Positions 1 to 11,812 of a DNA stretch of 64,000 bases are shown piece after piece. The notes under the pieces are model-generated. The model ran no database searches. It worked only from the letters and a program-made list of their open reading frames with translations, and was not told the DNA's origin. The translations under genes and the position numbers were made by a program. Position 1 is the first letter of the stretch. Every line of letters begins with the position of its first letter. Origin of the DNA: Neckera pumila (Eukaryota; Streptophyta; Bryopsida; Hypnales; Neckeraceae); contig OZ018417.1 of the NCBI GenBank assembly GCA_963969595.1, forward strand, positions 23,438,501 through 23,502,500, given 5' to 3'.

Positions 1-1599
1 GCATTTTGGCTAGAATCTCAAAAGTGGCGGCTTAGAATCCTTTGCCATGATTCTATTCCTTGATTTTTTGAACCTAGAGGCAATAGCTTGGATATGCGTG
101 CCTCTCCCCCTTGCCAAAGCTTGCTATAAGGTCTTCTCTTCTTCCACTTGTTCTTCCTCTTTTTGCTCTTGGTTTTTGCATAGCTCGCAAAATTTGCCTT
201 CTTGCTATTGGATTTGTTGTTTGCAGTTGTTTTTTGTGTGGTAGGATTCTGGATTTTAGGAATCTTCTTTTGGCTATGGCAAATGCTGCAGTATTTCATG
301 CAAGGGGCGCCAGTTCCAGGCTGCCAATAGTCTCTTAGGCGGCAACAGCGACTGAAGAATTGCCCAATTGCAGCATAGTACAACAAAAAATTAATGATGC
401 GGCGCAGCTAGAGTTGCACAATTCTTCCTTGGCAGTGATGGGAGAGGATTTGGAGGTGGCCACCTTTGTAGGTGGATTGAGATTTGTCCTCTTATCCTTT
501 CCTTGTCACTTTTTGTTGGTTCAATTTTTGGGTTTTCCGATGTCCCCTGTTGTGTTTGTGAGTGCACATTTGACCAATGTGCTTTGTTGTTGTCGCTTTC
601 CGCATGTCATGCGCACTTTGTTGTTTCTTTTAAATTTGCTCAAATTTTCATGAGGTTTGTTGGACCTCATCATGCTCAATTGTCAAACTATAGTGATGGC
701 AAGACCTCAACGACAACAGCAATCGAAAACACTGCAGATCTCGAGAGAATCGACCAAGTCGGGGCAATCGCTGCGAACGTGCTGGTGCGGCAGGCCAAGG
801 TTCCAAAACCGGGATGGGATGTTGCGCCAATGGGGGCACGGGATAGAGAGAGGGGGCTCAGATTTCTTAAGCATTTCAAACTCATCAAGAAGGACTGGCG
901 AGACTACGTCGCTGTGATCAATGAATAGGTGGCGCTCAGATTGGCGCAATTTGACCTGCTGTAGGAAGGACACTATCAGAGGTCTTTTTGACATCAATTT
1001 GTGGTGGACCGCTTCGACCAACTCGTTGAGGATTTCATGCAAACTTGGATGTTGGAGAAACCAATCCTGGATTGCTTGAGTTTGTCCTCACTGCATGAGC
1101 TCTCCACACCTGAGCTCTCCATTATGCGTGACATTCTTCAACAAGGTGGTAGTTCAGGGCAAAAGTACCAGAAGGTGCACATTGGCGAAATTGCAACTTG
1201 ATGTGGGTGGCACCTAACTAGCGCATTTCTAGTTTTATAAGGACTTTGGTAGTTTCAATAGCTTCCCAATATATTGCAGTTTTGTTTTTTGTTAGAACTG
1301 CAGTGCAATAGTATTGGAGTATTGCTGGATGACTATTTGCGATATGTGCAAGCAAGTTTAGACCAAGATTTTGAGTTTGTGGTTTTCAGTTGGAGCTCGC
1401 GTTTCTTGCCGGCCAATGTGACATTTTTTTCTCGATACTGCATTTTTAGGGGGGCATTATCTTTTTGGTGTTCCATTTTTCTTTGGTGTTCCATGTATTT
1501 CTATTTTCTAAACACATCGGAACACAAAATCAGGATTAGTTGGCTACACAGATTTCATTGTTGGGTAAACATTGATCACTTAGCCTCCATGTACATTCA
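1..1599. other. Intergenic, unassigned; weak ORF fragments
   Basis: No gene is recognised here. Short plus-strand frames at 503-928 and 1001-1201 have fairly balanced base composition between about 660 and 1200, unlike the AT-rich flanks. They could be remnants of a decayed coding sequence, since they encode peptides with mixed charged and hydrophobic residues. No domain is recognisable, and the frame is interrupted by a stop at about 928. From 1205 the sequence becomes AT-rich and holds nothing I can name until the transposon fragment at 1600. Confidence 0.3.
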
Positions 1600-2100
1600 T
1601 ATAGGATGTGAATTGTCTATTACAACATTGCAACTATTGGAATTGGCATTTTTCAATTCCATAAATAAACTCTTAGCAATTTTGTATTTTGAATCATTCT
1701 CTACTATTGTCTACTCATTATTTTTTCCTGTATATTATAAAATTTCAAATGATGTGAGATTTTTTAAGCATGTGGACAACTTGTCTAGAAAAACGAATTT
1801 AGAGAAGCACCACCATTTTGGACATTTTTTCATAGAAAAGTGAGCTTGTGAAATGTAGGTGCCTTGTTTTTTCACAGGGCCCAAAAAATGATTTCAATGA
1901 ATTTGAATGCTTTTATCTTGCAATCGATGCAGTGGAAATTTCTAAATTTTTTATGACACGTTCTCAATTCAGCATGCTACAATCTATTCCTATGATTGTA
2001 TATGTCAAAAAAAAAATTTCAAAAATTTGGTAGTTGTACTAAAAATGACATTTTTTGAGCGTTTTTGGTAAAAACATAGTCGTGGAACTGTAGGGGTTAA
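1600..2100 (+). mobile_element. 3' half of a TTAA-terminal element, subfamily B
   Basis: This segment matches the right half of the copy at 49048-49978. It carries the same internal block beginning with a run like ATTACAACATT, then the motif block reading TTGCAATC near 1920, and the end GTAGGGGTTAA at 2090-2100. The left half is missing. The terminal TTAA at 2097-2100 is intact. A frame of 189 aa crosses the left boundary but is AT-driven and not a recognisable protein. Confidence 0.7.
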
Positions 2101-2339
2101 ATTATATATAATTACAATTCTTCAAATATTAAGGAAGTACTATTATAATTAAACTAAAGGAAATCCTAGCAAAGACAATAAATTTAAACTATTAGGTTTG
2201 AAAGGTATTATATCTAAATCATTAAGACTTTATTGAATGTAAACCTGATGCAAATCTTTCAGGTTTTCAAAACTCCAAACAAATTCAACAATTTTATTAA
2301 AGTTGGTAGAAAAAAAAAAGAATATTTGCTAATAAATAT

Positions 2340-2640
2340 AGAATAGCTTTCTACATGTATATAACTCTAGAAAACCAAATTCAAACTTTTTTTTGAAAAA
2401 AGAGATTTTTTCTGATTTACCCAGCCTGCCGGAGACCGGAGTTGAGATACAAATTACATATCATGCCATAAGTTTTGACACATATTTTCAAATGTCATGA
2501 AATTTAGTGCATATAAAAGATATTCCTTGTCCCCACCTTTTTTTTAAATTTGGGCCAAAAATATAGAAATCTTTAGTCACGCGTATTTGCCCAAACTTTC
2601 TATGTAGCTATAAATAGCTCGTTGGTCCTTTAGGGGTTAA
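2340..2640 (-). mobile_element. 5' end of a subfamily B TTAA element, inverted
   Basis: In reverse complement this begins TTAACCCCTAAAGGACCAA at 2640 and follows the first 300 bp of the copy at 49048 (GGGCA motif, then the GGTGGGG-ACAAGGAATATC block). It stops near 2340. Together with the right half at 1600-2100 it could be one rearranged element or two truncated insertions. The 240 bp between them match neither half. Confidence 0.65.
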
Positions 2641-4265
2641 ATTTATCATATTCATTCTTAATTTTGGATTTATATAAAGCTTCGATTTTAAAAAATTCTT
2701 TAAAGAGTTTATTCCCAAGAGCCTATTTTATTATTTAATACCCAAATAATTTTTGAATTATTGCATGTGTTTACTTACATCTATTAAAGAGTGCATTGTT
2801 TTACCAATTTCATCTAAATGGTAATAATTGCAGGTTCTTTTTTAAAGAGCCATCATTGAAGAGGCCATGGTCTTATTTAAAATTCAAGAAATATGAACTT
2901 GATTTACACCAAATATCAATCTAGCAAGTACAATTCAGGGATTGAATAGAAGCTACAACAGATAAGGATAACATCTACACTCAGCTTTGTGGAAAAATGG
3001 CTACATAAGTCTGCGATTTGACATAGAACATTGCAACAAATTCTTAGGATATATTAGAATTTTGCAATTTTAAAGTTTGCAATTATATAATTGTATGAAG
3101 CAATGTACACCATGAGTTCATAGTGAACCTTTGAACCTTTGATGTAATAGTATAGAAGATATTCCCTAAAGAGATCAACCTACAATGATGAACAGATCCA
3201 ACAAGACAATCATGGCATTGCTGCTTCATGCAGGATCAAATTTGTAAACAATCCTGGTTCTAACTAGGCCTAACTACAACAAGTAGCAAGCTAAGGCATA
3301 CAGACTTGCACATGAACCATCACATAACGGGAAACATCCACCATATACTTCAAGGTTTCAAGCAAAACTTCACAAGCAATCCCCACAATAAGACCTAGCT
3401 CATATTCCATATCAATTATATCCACTTGTTCGATTGGTGCACATATGTTTCTAGCCTTCAGAATCCTCTCTTCTCCTTTTGTGAAGTTTGCAAAAAACTT
3501 GGTCATTTGTTGATCATCAATGGTTTCAGGTGGGTGGATGATCTATGAACGATACAAGAAGTCTAGCCCAACTATTGAAGCTACCTGCAAGTGAGCAATT
3601 CTTTTGATACAGCAAAAATTGATAAACAATTGGATCTTCCCATATTCAAATCCAATACTGACATAGAAAGTAACTTTTACTTTGCATTCCACACCAAGGG
3701 CTTCAATGACATTGGTGATATACAAGACAAATCTTCCAAGACCATATACAACCTCGCCATCATGGAGCGTAAATTGGTCATGGCAACAATGGCCCACAAC
3801 TAGAGTTGCACATTGATCTTTCTTTTGCAAAGATTGCCGACGCAAGTAATGCCCTTCCTTCAGATCAAGAACCTTGTGACAAATGTAAGCTATCTCATCC
3901 ACCCACATTGAAGCTTCCTAGAATTCACAAACCAAAGTCAAAGTAAAATTCAAACATTTTTTCTCTGAAAAACATCTTTAAACTCCTTACATCTCCTGAC
4001 ATAGAACAAATTGAAGATTGTCATTGTTGTCTCTCTCATTCTATTGTTGCTCATTTGGAACATAGCGCCATATGGAAGCACAGACGTATTGACAACATCT
4101 CGACATAATAAAACGATTGCAAAATGATCAACTTTGACAAACCTGTAACAAAATGAGGGACACCACATCAACAATCTTACCTCCCAACTTATATCTCTGC
4201 ATATTATTGATCTTGATCTACAACACAGCCAAATATGAATTCTAAGGAAGTCAAAGCATGGCATC
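2641..4265. other. Intergenic, with two minus-strand ORF fragments
   Basis: The stretch is AT-rich to about 3250. From 3291 to 3908 the minus strand has two successive open frames (71 aa at 3291-3506 and 121 aa at 3543-3908) with protein-like composition, separated by a stop. I see no known domain. They may be pieces of one decayed or spliced gene. The frame at 3950-4303 runs into the next transposon copy and is not convincing. Confidence 0.3.
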
Positions 4266-5200
4266 TTAACCCCTAAAAGACCATTTGTTCCCTCAGGGGA
4301 CAATTTGGGTCTGGGCAGGTTCTTACTATCTCAATTTTTAGTGATATTTTTTGGAATCTTTTGAAGTTGTGTATTTTTGCGAGGTCTTTGTGAATATATC
4401 ACTTTTATTTTAATTGATGCCCGGGAGCAAAAGTTATGCCACTATAAGCAAAAAAAGAAGTTCGGTAGGCAATACAAAGAAAATCACAAAAAGTCAAAAT
4501 AATTTTTCTCAATAATTTTTCTCAAAGGTTATATTTTTGTCTATATGTGAAGCTTTATTTCATTTAATTTGAACTAATTTTGAGAAAGTTATAGACAATC
4601 TTAGTTTTTTGGGCAATCTGAGCATCTTCTTGAAAGAATATATTGTAGAATTCATTTTTGAATGCAATTTTTAGAATTTTTCAAAAAAATTTGTTAGACA
4701 GGGTTAGATTTTCTTGCTAATACAATCTTGTCATTGGGATTATTGTAATTCAATTCCTTCTAAAAGCTATTAATAATTTAGTTTTTTCTTCAATCTTGAA
4801 CCCACCTCTACTTAACAATTTTTTAATGAAATGAAAATTAAGTGCTTTTTTTCCTAATTTCTATTTGGTAGATTCTCAAATCAACTACTTAATATAAATA
4901 AGTAGAAAATCAAAATCAATAGTACAAAAAATTTCAACTAAAAAGATTTAAAGCCAAAAAATCTAATCAAGCAAGGTGCAAAAAAACTTGTTTTCTTCAC
5001 TTTAAATGCATATATCTTGCAATCAACATGGTCAAAATTTCTGAAACTTCTTCCACGTATTCATATACTAGTCAAGTATAAGATTTTATGGTTGGATCTA
5101 CAAAAGAAAATAATTTTTTAAGCTCTTATCTCTTTGCAATAGAAATGACAGTTTTGATTGGTTTTTGATAGGGAAATCACGTTGGTACTTTAGGAGTTAA
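4266..5200 (+). mobile_element. TTAA-terminal non-autonomous element, subfamily A, full length
   Basis: This 935-bp element runs from TTAACCCCTAAAAGACCA to TTTAGGAGTTAA. It has the subterminal hairpin at 4287-4301 (6-bp stem, TCA loop). It also has the core motif GCCCGGGAGCAAAAGTTATG near 4420, the block around an AAGCTTT-like site near 4550, and an ATATCTTGCAATC block near 5015. No ORF of transposase size is present. It is probably a MITE-like deletion derivative mobilised in trans. Confidence 0.85.
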
Positions 5201-6190
5201 GCATGAATGCTACCATGCAAGCAAACCCAGAGAAATCAAATTGGCTACTTCGCCAGAGCAGCAAAGCTGGATGCAGATTCCTCCTTTGTAACAATATACT
5301 CGATCGTTTTTGCATCCTTGAAAACCTATCAAGAAATCCTGATTGTACTCAGTCAATTGTCCACAATTTGAGTATATACGCATAGTTACAATCATTGATC
5401 TAAAAACGATACCATTCAAGGAATCCCCCTCACCCTCCCATTGCTCTGCAGGGGTGTATCAGAATTCAAATGCCTCTACAGAACCAATTGCAAGATGTCT
5501 TGTTTTGAGAGGGCTAAGGTAATTAATCCTATTATGGACACTTTAAAGGTTGTTGCCCTAATTGCAACACATCAAACGATTATCCATTTGATTCTAAAAG
5601 TCTTAATCATTTTGATTCTGAAATCTTGGTGCCATCATATTTTAACACAATTTGGTCACCACTACAATTAGGTACTCCAATCACACGCTATGAACAAACA
5701 GAATCTCATATTGTAGGATACTAGTACTATCTAGGTTTATACAGTGAGACCATAGCCAGCTCCAAGCTCAACACATTCAATTGCAAGCCATGCGTGTCGG
5801 TAGTATGCTTCAGCAGCTTGGCAAGTACCACGGCACTTTCACAAATGACTCCCCTAGTTAAGCCAAATGTGTTTAACAGCATGCCAAGCAGACTACCATG
5901 CCCTGAATCATAACAAGAAGGGAATTATAATGTGGAGTCTTTAGTGGGTTTCAATCTTACAAGTATCATAAACTTTGTTGAATTGAAAACTCTACACTAA
6001 AAGTAGAGTTCTTCATTGTTCAACAAATTTTGTTAATAGATTGAACTCACAAATATGAAATTCTTTGCTGATGTTTCCAATGAAGAGAGTCAGTGAGAAT
6101 TCTTACCATCAAGGAAGGCGCCTGCTTATGCGACACAAATGCATTCTGTTTTGCACACCCATAGCAGCAGCATCTCCTCCGCAGCATCTC
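5201..6190. other. Intergenic, nothing recognised
   Basis: AT-rich sequence with moderately GC-balanced patches at 5200-5480 and 5740-5910. Short frames occur on both strands, but none shows splice-site support or a recognisable motif. Confidence 0.4.
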
Positions 6191-6777
6191 TTATCCCCTA
6201 AAGTCCCATTGTCCCTACGGGGGACAAAATGGATTTTGGGCAGGTTCCTATGAGCTCAATTTTTAATGAAACTTTCTGAAACTTTCCCATAAGATAGAAA
6301 AACTTATTAGCTTTTGGGGAATGTAATTTTTATTTCAATCGGTGCCCGGGAGCAAAAGTTATGCCCAAATAAGCTCAAACAAGGGGAGAAGGGGCAGCAA
6401 AAAAATTTTGCAAAAAATTTAATTTAATTTTTTTAATTTTTTTTCCTTATAGATTATATTTTTGCCTATTTGGGAAGCTTTGATTCATTTCATTTGGACT
6501 TTTTATGAGAAAGTTATGGACAATCTTGTTTTTCGGGCAATGAGAGCATCTTCTTGAAAAAAACTTTTTCTTTCACTTTGAATGCTGATATCTTTCAATC
6601 CGTACGGTCAAACACCACAAAATTTTTACTACATGATCTGTAAAAAGTGTAGTATAAGATCCTACGGTTATTTTCTAAAAAAAAAATAATTTTTCTCATC
6701 TTTTAGATGAACGCAACAAAAGTAGCAATTTTGAGTGATTTTTGACAGAAAAATGGCCTTGGGACTTTAGGGGTTAT
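6191..6777 (+). mobile_element. TTAA-family element, short subfamily A copy flanked by TTAT on both sides
   Basis: This copy is 587 bp including the flanking tetranucleotides. The left junction reads TTAT-CCCCTAAAG and the right junction CTTTAGGGG-TTAT. Since TTAT is not a palindrome, the matching flanks are direct repeats and so behave as a target duplication, not as part of the inverted repeat. Compared with the 935-bp copies it lacks roughly 350 bp of the middle, joining the GAGCATCTTCTTGAA block directly to the TTTCACTTTGAATGC block. The copy at 43946 has the same join. Confidence 0.85.
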
Positions 6778-7021
6778 ACCATTTTCACTTTGGCATTCAA
6801 TTGTTTTGATTGAATCTTGTGCACTAGGTCGCTTGCACTTGTGCTCTCGTTCCTCCCCGTCAAAACAAACCCTCACAATCACAATCCTCTCACACGTTGG
6901 ACGCAAATCTTCCCACACTCCATTAGACTAGGAATGTCGTTGCAACTACAAACCTTCATGTCGCAAAAAATGCCATTCTGCACCACAACCCTTGCCAGTG
7001 AGCTCCCTAGATCGCACTCTT

Positions 7022-7338
7022 CCTATCATTAGAAGAGCTTTGAGGCCTCCAAGAGCCCGCGAGTTATCTTGCGCTCCCGCAGTGTTCTCACGTTGTAGAA
7101 CGTAGGAAAGCTGTTGGGCTGACGTGGTCAAGAGAGTGCCATGTTATTTTTGAAAAAAAAAAAAAAAAAAAAAAAATTGTTAAGAATGATATTTTGGGCA
7201 AAAAATTTTTTTTTTTTTTTTTTTTTTTAAAAAAAAATTCTGACATCCTGTATCACCTGTTCACAGAATTGGGACAGCATTGGGAACGGGCCTGAAACGG
7301 CCCTCTAATGCCCTCAAATCTCTTCTAATGATGGGCGG
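7022..7338. repeat. Imperfect inverted repeat with paired A and T tracts
   Basis: The left arm (7022-7050) and right arm (7308-7335) are inverted copies around a CTCTTCTAATGAT core. Nested inside are a long A tract (about 7149-7176) and a long T tract (about 7202-7228), which are also complementary to each other. The sequence outside the arms is moderately GC-rich and gives ORFs on opposite strands (6946-7131 minus, 7280-7534 plus) that share the same short peptide pattern, as expected from an inverted duplication. No gene is recognised. Confidence 0.55.
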
Positions 7339-7758
7339 AGACACGATTGCGACAATGTGTAAGAACTTTGATCCTGCCATATTCAGCTTCTTATTCCCCA
7401 CTTTGAATTCCGGCAAAGAATTTATTAGGGTTTCCAACTTCCCGCTCGCGCCGTTCCCCGTTGGAAACCCTGGCATTCTCGACATTGGAGCATTTGCGTT
7501 TCCAACGAGGCCCATAAAAATCTCAACTTTTTAGTTTCAAAAAATTAAATCCATCATATCTTTGATCGTACTATTCCGAATAAATTTTTCTAAGTGAACC
7601 CCTTGAAAGCACATCATGAAATGGGAAGGCCAAAATACACAACAAAACAAGAAGACCTAAACACATCACAAAACAAGAAGACTAGACACGTCACAAGACA
7701 AAGAAGCCAATCCAGGGTCCTGACCACTAGCGGAGCGCCACGTGGCAACCAGGAGTGG
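7339..7758. other. GC-balanced stretch with overlapping opposite ORFs, unassigned
   Basis: Frames of 84 aa are open on both strands at 7261-7534. Neither has a recognisable domain, start context or splice partner. The 7594-7794 frame runs into the minisatellite. Confidence 0.3.
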
Positions 7759-7970
7759 CCAGGAGCTCGAGGATTGGGAGTCCAGGGAGTCTGAAAGGTT
7801 GGGAGTCTAGGAGTCTAGAGGTGGAACGTCCAGGGAAGTCTAGAGGTGGAACGTCCAGGGAAGTCCAGAAGGTGGAAAGTCCAGGGGAAGTCTAGAAGGT
7901 GGGAGTCCGAGAGTCCAAAAGATGGGGAGTTCAGGGAGTTGAAGGCTGGGAGAGCCCAAAGTCCAAAGTC
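7759..7970. repeat. GC-rich minisatellite, about 25-bp unit
   Basis: A tandem array of purine-rich units built on AGTCTAGAGGTGGAACGTCC. Two adjacent units are identical with a 25-bp period (7812 and 7837), followed by diverged units at 7862 and onwards that interchange GTCTAG, GTCCAG and GGGAGTC. The base composition differs sharply from the AT-rich surroundings. Confidence 0.8.
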
Positions 7971-10605
7971 CAAAAATCTAATTTGGCATATCAAAAATTG
8001 AACACAATAAAGGTTAGGCCATTGCTCACCATATCATCAATTTTGATTTTCTGCTAAATTATAGCTTGTCACTCTAAAAATTCAATCTCACAATTCTCCA
8101 TAGCTTCATTCTAAAACTAAAATACAACAACAACATATGAATGAAAAGAATTAAACCAAAAAGAAGAATAAGGAAGTTAGACACCCAAGAAGAAACAAAG
8201 CATTATTAAGTAAATTTAATTAAGTAAGAAGCGCATTATTCATTTTAGAATTGTTCTCTAATTTTATTCTTTTTCCAATTCATTTGAGAATCATTCCAAG
8301 CTTTTATTCTTATTATTATTGAAGAATTTGTTTTTTTGTCACTAACTTTGATTCAGTTGGAAATTAGTGGTTGAATGTTGTTTTAATTTTGTATTATTAG
8401 GCCTAATAAGCCAAATAGAAAAAAAAAGCCAACAAATTCCTTAAAACAATCTATCTAAACTAATAAACTAACAAACAAAGAATAAGCTAATTATTCGTTG
8501 AATTCATTGAATTGTATAATTTGACAAAAACTCTAAGTCTTTAAATTTAATTTGGAAACTAAAAAAATTGACAAGGCAATTGGAAATAGGCCTTGAAGTT
8601 TGATTTAGTTAAAAATTACTTTTGGAAACAACTAGAAAAAACATTATAATATTTGATTGAATTCCTAAATTTCAAAGGAATTGAATTAAATACTTGAAAC
8701 TAACAAACCTTTATAGGAATTTAGCCAAGGAGAATGTAGAAAAGAAGATTTTCCAAATGATTTAATTTCCAATCACTTACCAAATAAGCAAACAAAAACC
8801 ACACACACTGGAGAACAACAGATACCACAAAACCATTATATTAGTGATCTGCGGTGACGACATGGTGGCAAACGTTGACACAAAGGTATGTTATTTTTTC
8901 CATTTACTTTTGCTTTTTGAATTATTTTAGAATTGAAATTAGAAAATTGAAATTTAATCTTTAGATTAGAGTCTTAGAAGTTGAATTAAAATTTAGTAAA
9001 CAATAAGCTAACTTTAGAAGTGTCTTAAAACATATCACACTAAGAAAATAACCAAAAAATAAGGAAGTTATAAAAAATTGAAATTTAACCAAAAGATTGA
9101 ATAAGAAATTGGGGATTTCATCCAAAGAATCATTGAAGAATCTTTTTTAGGTTAGAATCAACCAAAGAATCTTGAAGGATTCCAAAATTCACTTTTATTT
9201 AAAAAAAAATATTTAGGTCAAAATTAGGTCTAATTTTAGAATTCAATAATTAAAATAATTAAAAACTCAATTCTAAGATTTAGAATTATTTTGAATTGAT
9301 TTTCTATTTTAAATTTGCGGATGAAGTTTTTAGGTTAGATTAGAAGTCAAATTGCATTTGTCAATAACTTTTACTAAAGAATCTCAAAATCTAATTTTCT
9401 TTACCATTTTAGATAGAGCGAGTTATATTCTATTACTTTGCCAAGATACAATTTTAGTTTAGATTAGATTTTATTTCCATCACGTAGTTTGATTTAACCG
9501 CAACATTCTAATCCTTGAATGATTAGTGTGCTTAAAGCTACTTGAATTTGATAGGATTTACCATAACAAAAAGTGTCCATTGCTTGGAAGGCAATCACTT
9601 GATTAAGAATTACATGTCCAAGAGTAAATATCCATTAAAAAGTCGCTAGAATCCGTGTGCAATTTTCTAGCTCAAAGGTGGAGTTAGAAACACTCATACC
9701 TGGCACACATCTCCGGCAACTTCGGCAATTGAAAAATGCTTGCTCCATCCAACTTCAGAGTCCATTGAAGAAAAAAATCTTTTTAAATTGACTAATTTGA
9801 TGCAGCTTCAGAATTGTGCATTAAATTCTCACACATGTATTCCTTCAAAGTGCCAATTTGTTTGAATTACACTGGTGCCATCTCATTGCAGAACTTCAAA
9901 GTGAATCATTTGCTTTGCAACTCTTTAAAACCAACCCAAATTCAGATTTTCCAACACCTCCCTATCTTCTTCTTTATATTGGGTCTATCAAGTCAAAGCA
10001 TGTTCTTTCAAAAAAGTCACCACAATGGTAATCTTGTCCTTTTCAAGTGTATATTGGGCTTGAAAGTACATTTCCAACTCCAAGTCCATAAGAAATCTTT
10101 GATCTTGTATGCTTTGTCCATCCCAAAGAAGAAGATGGCATGTTGGTCTTGCACAACATATGAAATGAAGAACTTATACTCCTCCGTTTCAGCTCTCGAA
10201 TTTCCTCCTACATGTTCCAGAGAATTTAATGAGCTCCATAAACATTACATCCCTTAACTTTTTCTTATGACTTTGTGGCGCCCTCTTGGAACTAAAGGCA
10301 ATATTGGGTTTCACTTTGGAACTTACAACATAGCTTATTGTAGAGCGGGATACTATCCAACTAGTATCAAAGAATACACAAGCACTCCTTAATAACACAA
10401 AAGTGGCAATGAGGGCTCTAATACCAACCTCGTCGCATATAGCCATTATGGCTCACTACAACACCATTTAGGAGTGAAGGAGACCACCCCAGCTCCACGC
10501 CATCTTCATAGTAATCTTTGTAAGATTTGGCAAAACCTCCCCCTTCTAGAAGTCTCTAGGACACCTAAAATACCCCCATCTTGGAAGACCACCCAATTTT
10601 ATGCC
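7971..10605. other. Long AT-rich intergenic stretch
   Basis: Very AT-rich from about 7980 to 9550 with no open frames of interest. Between 9800 and 10450 base composition is more balanced and both strands carry short frames (147 aa plus at 9814-10257; 85 aa minus at 10189-10446). No domain is recognisable. A decayed mobile element or gene is possible but not shown. Confidence 0.4.
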
Positions 10606-11539
10606 TTAACCCCTAAAGGCCCATTGCCCCTTTGGGGGACAAATGGGATTTTGGATAGGTACCTCAGAGGTACCTATAGAATGAATTTTTGTCATGATTT
10701 TTTGAAACTATTCTTGAATATAGAAAAATTGCTAAGCTTTGTAAAAATATAATTTTCTTTTCAATTGCTGCCGGGAACAAATATTATGCCCAAATAAGCT
10801 CAAAGCAAGGATTTCGGGGGGGGGGGGCAATAAAATTTAATTTTTTTTTTCTAATTTTTTTTCTTATAAAGTATATTTTTGTCTATCTTGAAAGCTTTGA
10901 TTCATTTCATTTGGATTTTTTTATGAGAAAATTATGGACAATCTTGTTTTTAGGGCAATTAGAGCATCTTCTTGAAATAATAAATTGTAGGATTTATTTT
11001 GGAATGCAATTTTTGCAATTTTTCAAAAAAAAATTCCACATGGTTTAGTTTTCTTGCTAGAACAATCTCACAATTGGGATTAGTGAATTTTCATTCCATC
11101 TAAAAGATATTAGTATTTTAGATTTTCCTTCTATCTCATCCCTACTTCTACTTAACAATTTTTTTAAGAATGAAAAATAAGTTTTTTTGAATTCTCTTTT
11201 CCCCCTAGACCTTCAATTCAATTCTCCACTATAAAGATTTAAAGCTCAAAACTCTCTATAGTGAAAAAAATTTAAGTTAAAAATGTTCGAAGTCATAAAA
11301 TCTAGTCCTGCAATGTGTATAGAAGAACTTGTTTTTTTCACTTTAAACGCAGATATCTTGCAATTTGTGCGGTCAATAATTTTGAAATTTCTTTCACACA
11401 TATTTATTCTAGTTAGGTGTAAGATCCTACAATTATATATGCAAGAAAAACAATTTTCAAGTTTTTTTACTCTTTGCTATAAAAATGGCAATTTGGGGTG
11501 TTTTTTAGCAGAAAAAAAACCTAAGCCTTTAGGGATTAA
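10606..11539 (+). mobile_element. TTAA-terminal element, subfamily A, full length
   Basis: This 934-bp copy begins TTAACCCCTAAAGGCCCA and ends TTTAGGGATTAA. The subterminal hairpin is at about 10623-10637. The core motif is changed to GCCGGGAACAAATATTATG, and an 11-base G run (about 10817-10827) sits where other copies have a G-rich patch. The right part has the ATATCTTGCAATTTGTGCGG block near 11350. Confidence 0.85.
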
Positions 11540-11812
11540 TCCCAAACCGGGCCCTGAAAGCCCCTTGATCTTCCTATCAAATAATCTTTAGTTTCAAATT
11601 CTTAATCCATTGTACAAGTTTGTTTTTTTTAATTAATATTTCCTTAGATCATCATGGGTTTAGTTTCACTTTTCTAAATGCAACAAGTATTAAGGAAGTT
11701 TTGGCCTTCCAAAGGTCTGAGTCCTTTACAAGGTATAGTTCTCCAAGACTCTACCCTCTTTGACTGTCTACAATTTTTAGCTCATATCTAAGCTCTTCAT
11801 GAACTTTATTCT

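Noticed and set aside
18..386. 122-aa minus frame rich in Lys
   Set aside because: Lys/Asn/Ser-rich reading is what antisense of a T-rich strand gives; no domain, no splice support.
1274..1843. 189-aa plus frame, the second longest in the window
   Set aside because: It crosses the boundary of the TTAA-family fragment at 1600, is Phe/Leu/Ile-rich from AT content, and the matching region in other copies is not open.
4266..5200. TTAA elements as PIF/Harbinger MITEs with a 3-bp TTA/TAA duplication
   Set aside because: A 3-bp duplication would leave asymmetric ends (ACCCC against GGGG). The ends are symmetric only with a 4-bp TTAA, and the TTAT-flanked copy agrees. Not excluded fully without empty sites.
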